This document shows positions 9,611 through 18,300 of a stretch of 51,483 bases of DNA, one piece after another; positions within the stretch are counted from its first letter, which is position 1, and each line of letters begins with the position of its first letter. Below the pieces are notes generated by a model that searched no databases, was not told the DNA's origin, and was given only the letters and a program-made list of their open reading frames with translations. Source of the DNA: Bacteroidaceae bacterium (GTDB taxonomy: Bacteria; Bacteroidota; Bacteroidia; Bacteroidales; Bacteroidaceae); assembly GCA_024697945.1 (NCBI GenBank), contig JAILRU010000083.1, forward strand, positions 1 through 51,483, given 5' to 3'. A program made the position numbers and the translations under genes.

Positions 9611-9711
9611 TTAATTATGAATTATGAATTGTGAATTGTGAATTAAAATTCGTACCTTTGCAGCCGCAATTAATAATAAAACGTAAATAGTAAATCGTCA
9701 AATAGTAAATA
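9611..9711. repeat. AATTATG and AAATAGT microrepeats flanking a promoter
   Basis: Degenerate AATTATG/AATTGTG units (9611-9645) precede a TACCTTTG -7 element (9653-9660), and AAATAGT/AAATCGT units (9681-9711) run into the next start codon. A TTG at 9629-9631, inside the first run, lies 21 nt from the -7 element and could serve as its -33 box. The stretch 9561-9711 holds nothing else recognisable. Confidence 0.7.
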
Positions 9712-12700
9712 ATGAGACATTTCAGACTTGTGGACAACCTGATGGGTTGGCTTACATTCGCCATTGCGGCCTATGTCTATTGCAGCACGGTAGAGCCTAC
9801 GGCAAGTTTCTGGGACTGCCCAGAGTTCATTACTACAGCCTATAAGCTGGAAGTCGGTCACCCGCCTGGGGCACCCTTCTTCATGCTTACGGCCAATCTC
9901 TTCACGCAATTCGTGAGCGACCCAACACTCGTGGCACTTATGGTCAACATGATGAGTGCCCTCTTCAGTGCGGCCTGCATCATGTTCCTCTTCTGGAGCA
10001 TCAGCCATCTGGTACGCAAATTGGTGGGCGTGAATGGGCAGGTACAGAACCTTGCACAACTCATCATAGTCGAGGCAAGTGCCCTGACCGGTGCTTTGGT
10101 CTATACCTTCAGCGACACCTTCTGGTTCAGTGCTGTCGAGGGTGAGGTGTATGCCTACAGCAGCCTCTTCACTGCCGTCGTCTTCTGGCTCATGTTGAAG
10201 TGGGAAGACCATGCCGACGAACCAGGCTCTGACCGCTGGCTCATCCTCATCGCGTACCTGACGGGCCTTAGCATCGGTGTCCACTTGCTGAACCTGCTTT
10301 GTCTGCCAGCCCTGGTACTTATCTTCTACTACAGAAAGGTCAAGAATGCCACCATGCGTGGTGCTTTGCTTTCGCTGGTAGGCAGCGGTGTACTCATCGC
10401 CGCTGTACTCTACGGCATTGTGCCTGGCATCGTGAAAGTAGGCGGATGGTTCGAGCTGCTCTTCGTCAATACCCTCAACATGCCCTTCAATACGGGTGTA
10501 ATCGTCTATATCTTCCTTCTCGTAGGCATCGTGTTGTGGAGCATTTGGGAAACCATCAAGCAGAAGAATCGCATCCGTATGACGCTCTCCTACCTTTTGA
10601 GCGTAGGTATGCTGGGTATCCCCTTCTACGGCTATGGATGGACGAGTATCCTATGCGGCATTGTCATCCTCGCCCTGCTCTACTTAGCTCTCGGTTGGAA
10701 GCGCGAAGGTAAGAACGTTGTAACAGCTCGGTTGATGAATACCTCGCTCCTATGCATGCTGATGATTATGATTGGCTACAGCTCGTATGCCGTCATCGTC
10801 ATCCGCAGCTCAGCCAATACACCGATGGACCAGAACTCGCCCGAGGATATCTTCACCCTGGGTACTTACCTGAGCCGTGAGCAGTACGGTGACCGCCCGC
10901 TCCTCTACGGACCTGCATACACCAGCCAGGTGCTGCTCAAACCCGACGGAAACTACTGCGTGCCTGTCAGTGAGAAGGGCGCCCCTGTCTATCAGCGCAA
11001 GGAGAAGCAGACTTCCGACGAACCCGACCGCTACGAGATACAGCGCTACAAGGTCGATTACGTCTATCAGCAGAACATGTTCTTCCCCCGCATGTACAGC
11101 GAGGCACATAGCGGTGCCTACGAGAGCTGGATGGGTGGCGTGAAGGGCAAGGTCAAGAGCTACGAGCGCTGCGGTGAGATGGTGCAAATCAAGACTCCCA
11201 CCCAGCTGGAGAACCTGCGCTTCTTCCTAAGCTACCAAGTGAACTTCATGTACTGGCGATACTTCATGTGGAACTTCGCAGGACGCCAGAACGACATTCA
11301 GGGCAACGGAGAATGGGAGCACGGCAACTGGATTTCTGGCATTCCCTTTATCGACAACATGCGTTTGGGCGACCAAAGCAAACTGCCCAGTGAACTGCGC
11401 GAGAACAAAGGCCGCAATGTCTTTTACTGCCTGCCCCTGTTGCTCGGACTCATCGGCATTATGTGGCAGCTCTTCAAAAACGACGAGAAGAATCAGGGCG
11501 AGGGTGAGAAACAGTTCGGCATTGTCTTCTTCCTCTTCTTCATGACAGGCTTGGCCATCGTGCTCTACCTCAACCAGACCCCGATGCAGCCCCGTGAACG
11601 CGACTACGCATACGCCGGTTCCTTCTATGCCTACGCCATTTGGGTTGGTCTGGGTGTAGCAGGTATCGCCTATTACCTGCAGAAGCTTCTCAAGAACGAG
11701 ACCGTATGTGCAGCCCTCAGTTGCCTCTGCGTCTTGGTACCCATTCAGATGGCAGGACAGACATGGGACGACCACGATCGCAGCGGACGCTATACTTGCC
11801 GAGACTTCGGTCGCAACTACCTTGAGTCGCTCGACAGGGACAAGTTCCCCATCATCTATACCAACGGCGACAACGACACCTTCCCCTTGTGGTACGCACA
11901 GGAGACCGAAGGTTTCCGCACCGATGCCCGCGTCTGCAACCTCTCCTATCTGCAGACCGACTGGTACATCGACCAGATGAAGCGTCCCGCCTATGATTCG
12001 CCCGCCGTTCCCATCCATTGGAGCCGCCTGCAATACGTAGCAGGAACCCGTGAAGGCATCAGCGTCCGTCCGGGCACTTTGGAGCGCTTCATTGAATCCC
12101 AAGAATATAAGGAGAATCCAGAGGCATATCGTGACCTTTTGGGTGACGACCCATACGAACTAAAGAACATCATCGACAAGTGGGTGCTCAATGAGAACCC
12201 CGACATGCACTTCATTCCCACCGACAGCATCGTTATTACCATCGACAAGGAAGCCGTCCGCCGCAGTGGCATGATGATAGCCGATGACAGCATTCCAGAC
12301 AAGATGCACATCAGCCTAAAAGGCAAGCGTGCCGTCTATAAGAGCGAGATGATGATGTACGAGATGATATCCCAATGCAACTGGGAGCGTCCCATCTACA
12401 TGGCTATGACGGTCGGCCCCGAGAACAAGGGCACCGTTCAGGACTTCTTCGTGCAGGAAGGCCTCGCCTATCGTATCACGCCCTTCAACACCAAGAAGAG
12501 CGGCAAGGACATCGACACGGAGAAGATGTACGAGAACCTCATGACGCGCTTCACCTTTGGTGGCATCGACAAGCCGGACATCTACCTCGACGAGACCGTT
12601 ATGCGTATGTGCGGCACTCATCGTCGCATCTTCGCCCAGCTGGCTTCCCGTCTCGTTCAGGAAGGCAAGCTGGACAAGGCCGCAAAGGTCGTAGCCAAGG

Positions 12701-13110
12701 CCGAGGAGGCCATTCCTCCCACCACCGTGCCCCATAGCTACGGCAGCGGCTCGCTGGAGCTGGCCCGTACTTGGAACAATATCGGAGGCAAGAAGGAAGC
12801 TTGCGACATCGCTTATCCTGTGGCTGTCCAGGCTGCTGAATATCTGGAATGGTATCTGAGTCTGCCAGGCAAGATGCTTCTGCTCAGTGAGAGAGACTGC
12901 CAATATTACATCTACCAGATGCACAGTGCATTAGGTGTATTGGAGAGTGCCGGCAGCGACAAGACAACGGAGCTCACCAAGAAGCTCGACTCATACTACA
13001 AACAATTCCAAAACCGTCTCTACGGCAGCGTCGGCATGGATGTCGATGAAGAGGAAGAGGAGGAATATTACGAAGATGAGGAACTCCTTGACGAGGAAGA
13101 TACCTTATAA
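9712..13110 (+). CDS. DUF2723 (TMEM260-like) polytopic membrane glycosyltransferase
   Basis: An 1132-residue protein. The N-terminal half has about a dozen hydrophobic segments. Its diagnostic start (VYCSTVEPTASFWDCPEFITTAYKLEVGHPPGAPFF) matches the DUF2723 family, related to TMEM260-type protein O-mannosyltransferases of the GT-C fold. The acidic motif EGEVYAYSSLFTAVVFW and the NQTPMQPRERDYAYAGSFYAY segment are also typical. The C-terminal part is soluble, with tetratricopeptide-like helices, and ends in an acidic tail (EEEEEEYYEDEELLDEEDTL). In Bacteroidetes these proteins are thought to modify exported proteins; the donor and acceptor cannot be told from sequence. A -7 element lies at 9653-9660. 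It is followed by a NodB deacetylase 8 nt downstream, probably in one operon. Confidence 0.85.
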   Translation: MRHFRLVDNLMGWLTFAIAAYVYCSTVEPTASFWDCPEFITTAYKLEVGHPPGAPFFMLTANLFTQFVSDPTLVALMVNMMSALFSAACIMFLFWSISHLVRKLVGVNGQVQNLAQLIIVEASALTGALVYTFSDTFWFSAVEGEVYAYSSLFTAVVFWLMLKWEDHADEPGSDRWLILIAYLTGLSIGVHLLNLLCLPALVLIFYYRKVKNATMRGALLSLVGSGVLIAAVLYGIVPGIVKVGGWFELLFVNTLNMPFNTGVIVYIFLLVGIVLWSIWETIKQKNRIRMTLSYLLSVGMLGIPFYGYGWTSILCGIVILALLYLALGWKREGKNVVTARLMNTSLLCMLMIMIGYSSYAVIVIRSSANTPMDQNSPEDIFTLGTYLSREQYGDRPLLYGPAYTSQVLLKPDGNYCVPVSEKGAPVYQRKEKQTSDEPDRYEIQRYKVDYVYQQNMFFPRMYSEAHSGAYESWMGGVKGKVKSYERCGEMVQIKTPTQLENLRFFLSYQVNFMYWRYFMWNFAGRQNDIQGNGEWEHGNWISGIPFIDNMRLGDQSKLPSELRENKGRNVFYCLPLLLGLIGIMWQLFKNDEKNQGEGEKQFGIVFFLFFMTGLAIVLYLNQTPMQPRERDYAYAGSFYAYAIWVGLGVAGIAYYLQKLLKNETVCAALSCLCVLVPIQMAGQTWDDHDRSGRYTCRDFGRNYLESLDRDKFPIIYTNGDNDTFPLWYAQETEGFRTDARVCNLSYLQTDWYIDQMKRPAYDSPAVPIHWSRLQYVAGTREGISVRPGTLERFIESQEYKENPEAYRDLLGDDPYELKNIIDKWVLNENPDMHFIPTDSIVITIDKEAVRRSGMMIADDSIPDKMHISLKGKRAVYKSEMMMYEMISQCNWERPIYMAMTVGPENKGTVQDFFVQEGLAYRITPFNTKKSGKDIDTEKMYENLMTRFTFGGIDKPDIYLDETVMRMCGTHRRIFAQLASRLVQEGKLDKAAKVVAKAEEAIPPTTVPHSYGSGSLELARTWNNIGGKKEACDIAYPVAVQAAEYLEWYLSLPGKMLLLSERDCQYYIYQMHSALGVLESAGSDKTTELTKKLDSYYKQFQNRLYGSVGMDVDEEEEEEYYEDEELLDEEDTL

Positions 13111-13118
13111 TTCTAACC

Positions 13119-13733
13119 GTGTTCATTGAGCAACCTCCACGCATCTTCCGCTGGTTCTATCCCCACGCCCTGTGGCGGATAGACCAGGACAGGAAGGTTG
13201 TCTTCCTGACTTTCGACGACGGACCCATTCCTGAAGCCACGCCTTTCATCCTCGACACGCTGGACCGCTTTGGGGTCAAGGCCACATTCTTCATGGTGGG
13301 CGAGAATGTCGTGAAATATCCCCATCTCTTCGAGGAGGTAAAGCGACGCGGACATGGCATCGGCAACCACACCTACAACCATATCTCCGGAGCACGCCAC
13401 TCACCGTGGACCTATCTGGCCAACGCAAAGAAAGCCAACGACCTGCTACACACCAAACTTTTCCGTCCTCCGCACGGATGGATAGGCCTGGTGCAGTACA
13501 GAGTGCTCAGGCACATCGGAGCCAAGGTCGTGATGTGGGACGTTGTGACGCGCGACTACAGCCGTTTGCTCACTGCCGAGGACGTCGTGAACAATGTGAA
13601 GCGCTACACCAGGAATGGCAGCATCATCACCCTACACGATTCGCTCAAGAGCATTGAAAAGCTTAGGACGGCCCTTCCCGAGGTGATTGAATGGCTAAAG
13701 CAGGAAGGATATGAGTTTGGCATTATTGAGTAG
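13119..13733 (+). CDS. NodB-type polysaccharide deacetylase
   Basis: A 204-residue carbohydrate esterase family 4 domain protein. Motif 1 is FLTFDDGPIPEATP (catalytic base and metal Asp), motif 2 is GNHTYNH (metal His pair) and motif 3 is RPPHGWI; near the end is TLHDS. No signal peptide or membrane anchor is evident, so it may be cytoplasmic or periplasmic-face associated through partners. The start is GTG at 13119, 8 nt after the DUF2723 stop; the encoded N-terminus FIEQPPRIFRWFYP is typical of short Bacteroidetes NodB proteins. It overlaps the next gene by 23 nt, suggesting translational coupling. The substrate is unknown. Confidence 0.88.
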   Translation: MFIEQPPRIFRWFYPHALWRIDQDRKVVFLTFDDGPIPEATPFILDTLDRFGVKATFFMVGENVVKYPHLFEEVKRRGHGIGNHTYNHISGARHSPWTYLANAKKANDLLHTKLFRPPHGWIGLVQYRVLRHIGAKVVMWDVVTRDYSRLLTAEDVVNNVKRYTRNGSIITLHDSLKSIEKLRTALPEVIEWLKQEGYEFGIIE

Positions 13734-14622
13734 TTGTGACATCAAAGCCCATGCCAAGAGCTTGGGCTTTATTGCATGTGGTCTTGCCAAGGCAGAGCCT
13801 GTGGAGGGCGATGCCGAAGCCCTCTTTCATCGCTGGCTCGAGCATGGGTATGAGGCGGACATGGAATACCTGCGAAGAAACATCGACAAGCGCCTAAACC
13901 CTAAGCTCCTTGTGCCCGGGGTAAAGACCATCGTCAGTCTCGCCATGAACTTTATGCCCGCTGACCAACAGCCCGCCATCAGCCTCTACGCCCAGGGAAA
14001 AGACTACCACGACGTGATGCAAGAGCGCATGCAGATGCTCATGGAAGCGATGCACTTGCAGGGGCGATGTTTTGTCGATACAGCCCCGGTGATGGAGCGC
14101 TACTGGGCCCGGAGGAGTGGCATCGGCATCATCACGCAGAGTGGGCTCATCGCTGTTCCGGGCTATGGACCTACCGTATTCCTGGGCGAGCTGTTCCTCA
14201 CATCCGAGACTGACGCATATGACGAGCCCCTACCCGACAGCATGCCCAGGCACCTTGGATGGTCTGACCTCTGTCCCGCACTAACACCCGACGGCCTCGA
14301 CGCGAACCGCTGCATCAGCTATCACACCATCGAGCACCACGGCCTGCTCCCCAATGAGGTACGCCTCAGACACACCTTCTACGGATGCGACCGCTGCCTG
14401 CGAGCAACGCCGCAGTTCGCAGAGTCAAGGCCCACGGCAGAATCTGCCTTTCAGCCCTCAGAAGACCTACTGAAGATGAAGGCTGAAGACTGGGAAAGGC
14501 TCACCGAGGAGGACTACCGCAAGCTCTTCAAGGGTTCCGCCGTCAAGCGGGCAAAGTACGACGGGCTGAAGCGCAACATAGAGCGCTGGCTGAAGGATAA
14601 TAAGGTGGGCGTGTCAAAATGA
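13711..14622 (+). CDS. queG: QueG-like epoxyqueuosine reductase missing one Fe-S cluster's ligands
   Basis: A 303-residue protein alignable along its length with QueG, the cobalamin-dependent enzyme that reduces epoxyqueuosine to queuosine in tRNA. The DUF1730 part is present (HGYEADMEYLRRNIDKRLNP) and the proposed catalytic acid is retained in FVDTAPVMER (D123). In the ferredoxin-like part only four of the usual eight cysteines remain: C188 (DLCPA), C201 (RCISY), C226 and C229 (GCDRC). The positions expected for the other four are M178, H181, W184 and T233. In the usual 8Fe pattern these four (C1, C2, C3, C8) are the ligands of one cluster, so one whole cluster appears lost and the other kept. 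The conserved GWIGK region is also altered (GIIT). It may be impaired or repurposed. It overlaps the deacetylase by 23 nt. Confidence 0.8.
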   Translation: MSLALLSSCDIKAHAKSLGFIACGLAKAEPVEGDAEALFHRWLEHGYEADMEYLRRNIDKRLNPKLLVPGVKTIVSLAMNFMPADQQPAISLYAQGKDYHDVMQERMQMLMEAMHLQGRCFVDTAPVMERYWARRSGIGIITQSGLIAVPGYGPTVFLGELFLTSETDAYDEPLPDSMPRHLGWSDLCPALTPDGLDANRCISYHTIEHHGLLPNEVRLRHTFYGCDRCLRATPQFAESRPTAESAFQPSEDLLKMKAEDWERLTEEDYRKLFKGSAVKRAKYDGLKRNIERWLKDNKVGVSK

Positions 14623-14637
14623 AAATGACACACCCAC
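14604..14637. terminator. Hairpin at the end of queG
   Basis: A 12-bp inverted repeat with one mismatch (GTGGGCGTGTCA with TGACACACCCAC, 10-nt loop) overlaps the last codons and stop of queG. No strong T-run follows on either strand, so termination is only suggested. Confidence 0.4.
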
Positions 14638-14733
14638 GTTAGTTTGTTGATGCAGACAACATTTTTCCTTAACTCTAAAACAACATTATTAATTAATATT
14701 GGGAAAACATTGCCGTTATCAACTTCTGTTTTT

Positions 14734-14824
14734 ACTTAATCACGACCTTGAGCTATGCTCGAGCTCGTTCACACTCGATAAAGCATGAGCGAGCTCAGCT
14801 TTATTCTCACTTAATCACGACCTT
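14734..14824. repeat. Direct repeat of the BspA-tail 3' end
   Basis: ACTTAATCACGACCTT occurs at 14734-14749 and again at 14809-14824. On the minus strand it is the end of the KVVIK-stop tail codons of the BspA-like gene. Between the copies lies a GC-rich stretch with GAGCTCG/CGAGCTC self-complementarity. The rest of the gap 14638-14733 shows nothing recognisable. Confidence 0.8.
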
Positions 14825-15313
14825 TTTGCCATTGAAGATATAGAGTCCTGCCTTCGTGGGCTTCTTGTCGAACTTGCGGCCGCTGAGATCGAACCAGGAA
14901 TTCTGAATTATGGATTCTGAACTCTTGACTGTCTTGATAGCGTCCGGGTCTTCGATGATGCCAGAGCTGAACCAGTAGTTCCAAGGATAGACATTGTAAG
15001 CGTCGATGCCCTCGTAAGGCACGTACAGCAATGCGCCGCCCATGTCGGTACCGGCCGGTACGCCGATGCTCTCGAAGGCGTAGTTGTTCTCGTCCGTCAA
15101 GAAGCCGTCCTGGTCAAGCAGCATGGGAGGAACGTCGCAGTCGATGTAGACGCTGAGAACATTCTCGCAGGAGCCGAAGGCACCTGCGCCGATGGTGCGG
15201 ATGCTCATCGGGAGCGTGATGCACTGCAGGCTCGACAGGCCATTAAAGGCGTCGGCTGCAATGCCGGTCACAACATAGCCGCCTGCCGAGAACGGAACCT
15301 TCACGTCGCTCAC
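14807..15313 (-). pseudogene. C-terminal fragment of the giant BspA-like LRR protein, displaced by a frameshift
   Basis: This 168-codon frame continues the preceding 1650-codon gene in another frame. It has LRR_5 repeats (ADAFNGLSSLQCITLPMSIRTIGAGAFGSC) and ends in the WFDLSGRKF...KAGLYIFNGKKVVIK tail that its parent lacks. Restoring one base near 15325 (GCGTTTCA to GCGGTTTCA on the minus strand) would read YTYNAVSSDVSDVKVPF without a break, equivalent to a repeat unit seen earlier in the protein. The apparent GTG start is therefore probably not a real start. A sequencing or assembly error is possible. Confidence 0.75.
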
Positions 15314-18300
15314 GTCGCTTGAAACGCATTGTAGGTATAGCCGTTCGGGTCGGCCTTCACCTCGCAGGTCTTCTTCTCAAGGTCAAGCACGCGATAGGAG
15401 ATGTCTATGCCGTCTGCATTCGTGGCAGTGAAGTAGATGTCGGTCTGTACGCCAGACTCTGGGAAGACGATGGCAGCACCCTTGTAGAGGTCAACGTTGC
15501 GGCCTGTGGTGTACATCATCGTCTCGAAGTCCTCTTCCTTGAACTCGTAGTAGATGTTGTCGGCTGAGGTAACACCCTCGAATATCTGTATGCGGCTTTC
15601 GTCGTCCAGGTAGAACAGTTTCTTGCCGTTCTGGTTGTAATAGACATCGCCCCAGATTTCGCTCCAGTCCTCAATCATATCATCCCATACGCGGCCTACC
15701 ATTTCGTTCTCGTAGGTGATGACGTTCAGGGCCTTCAGGCCTTCGATACACATGTACTCTTCGTCGTTCTGATAGTAGTCGTAGAACTCTGCGCCGGGCT
15801 TCACTCTATAGGTCAGCACGCCCTTGTTGAACGGGTCGATGACGTTGAACCACTTGTTCCAGGGAGCTACGTTCCAGGTGTCGCGATAGCCATCGGGCAC
15901 GAGCAGTGTGGGCTTCGGCCTCATGTCGGGATCCCAGTAGGTGTTGATGAAGTTGTCATCGACTGTGGGAGGTGTCGTGCCGCTCACGGTGAAGCGTTCG
16001 ATGTTCGTCCACATCTCAAACGCATACTCGCCGATGTACTTCACGCTTGCAGGCAACGTGAACTCGTGCACGTTCCAGCAAGAGTTGAAGGCGTTCACAC
16101 CGATGTTCTCGAGGCTCTCGGGAAGGATGAATGTGTCGAAGTTCATGCAGCCGTAGAACGAGTCGTCGCCGATGCCGGTCACTGTGTAGGTCTCACCATT
16201 GTACTGAACTGTTGCAGGGATGGTCAACTGGTCGTAATGCGCGTAGCTGTTCATCTCGACGGCGCGGCCTGCCACGTCGTTGACGAATGTCTCGCAGGTC
16301 TTAGCGTTTTCGTCTGTGACACGATACCATATCTCAAGTCCCTCTGCGCTCGGTGAATGGAAGATGCCTGCGGGCATACGGCTTGTCAGGTCGGCTACGA
16401 TGTTGGGGAACTGGCTCCATGACTTGCTCTTCTGGTAACGCTCCAGTACGCCAGGTGACGTCACGACGTGCAGTGTGGCGTTGTTGGCTGCGATGGCTTC
16501 CCAGTCGAAGGCCGTGTTCCAGCATATCGGGCTGCTCTCTGCGTAGCAATAGACATCCTTAAGGCCGCTGTAGTTCAGCGAGCCGTTGTTCACTTCGGTA
16601 ACATGCGAACCGATTTCCACGCTCACTACGCCTGCGCTGTTAGCAGGGTCGTGTTCGCCTGCCATGTATGCAGGCACGGTCTTTACGCGGTCGCTGACGA
16701 CGACGCGGGTAATGAACGGCATCCACGAAGCCAAAAGGTCGTGCCACCTGAAGTTTGAGCCGCCCACATTAACCGTCCAGGCCGAGCCTTCGAAGTCGAG
16801 TGTCAGCGTGCCGTCGCTGTCGATGTGCCATGTACCCTTGTCGGCAATGGCTCCGCCCGTAGGCAGAAGCGATTCGACGTATGTCGTGTCAACCTCTATG
16901 GTCATGTCTTTCCAAACGTCTGCCTTGCGGTACAGCACGGCAAGGTCGGCAGGCACGAAGAGGTGGATATTCTTCAGGTTGCGACCATAGAAAGCCTGTG
17001 CAGGATATTCCACATCGCCAACCACGCGCTTGCCCCAAGGCATGGCGGGAGGCGTCCGGTTGCCGCAATAGATGGTGTCGAGGTTGTTGCAGCCACGGAA
17101 GGCGTTGGCATCGATGGAGTCGAGATGTTCACCCAGGTCGATGTGCGTCAGCGAGAAGGTGTTCGCGAAGATGTCCTCGGGAAGGTACTTGCCAGTGAAG
17201 ACAGCGGACTTCAGCTTATAGCAGCTGCCAAAGCATTTCGCGGCACCATCAAGCTGTGCTTCGGCAAGGTTGATGGCTGTGAGTTCTGGGCACCACAGGA
17301 ACGCCCCCTGCTTCAGCTCGCAAGGCTGGTCAAGCGAAGCATATCGCAGGTTGTGGCACTTATAGAACGCATTGCGGCCGATGTACCTTGTGTTGGGTAA
17401 TTTGACAATGTCGAGGTTGGTGCATTCGAAGGTGAAGTCGCCGATGGTGTCCACGTTCTCCAGGTTTATTTGTGTCAGCTTGCCGCAGTAGGCAAACGTG
17501 CCGTCGATGGTCTTGATGGACGGGCAGAGGCTGACGCTTCTCAGGTTGGGGAAGTTGTTGAAGCCACCATCGAGGCGAGAGATGTTGCCGGTGAACTCGA
17601 TGCGATTCGTGCAGTTGACAGCGGAGAGCGGGTCGCTGCTGCGGCCGAAGCCGAGCTTCACGGGGTTGCTTTCCTCCCAGCTCTTGCCGGGACCCTTGTC
17701 GGCAGCGATTATCATCACGCTGTCCTCGTAGAGAATCCAGGTGCCGTCGCCAAAGCGACCTGCATCCACCCATGTGCCGCGACCGTCGGCAAGCTTGATG
17801 TGGAACTTGCCCCAGTTCTTGTCAACGATATAGTTCGTCACAAATTCGTCAGGCACTTGCAATGTCACATTCGACTGTCCGCCGTTGCTTGCTGCCTTAG
17901 CACGTCCGCCCGGATGTCGAGCCTGATATGCATCTGAGCCGATTTCGGCAAAAGTGAAGTTCGTCACCTCTGCGGGCGTGCTATCCTTATTACCTATATA
18001 ATTAAGGCTCTTGCAACGGCGGAAGATATAGTTGCCTGCCTTCTTCAAGCCCATGCCCAAATCGACACGCTCAAGTCTTGGGCAGTCCTGAAAGGCGCAA
18101 CTGCCGATATTCTCTACGCCTATTATGCTGATGTTCTGTAGTTTGGTGCAACCATCAAAGGCGAAGTTTCCAATGTTCTTTACAGAGAAGGGAAGGATGA
18201 CACTCACAACATTCTCCAGACCAGCAAAAACGTATGATCCGATTTCTGTAACGCCACTTTCGATGCTAATCTCCCTAATGTATTCGCGGAAGTTGTACCA

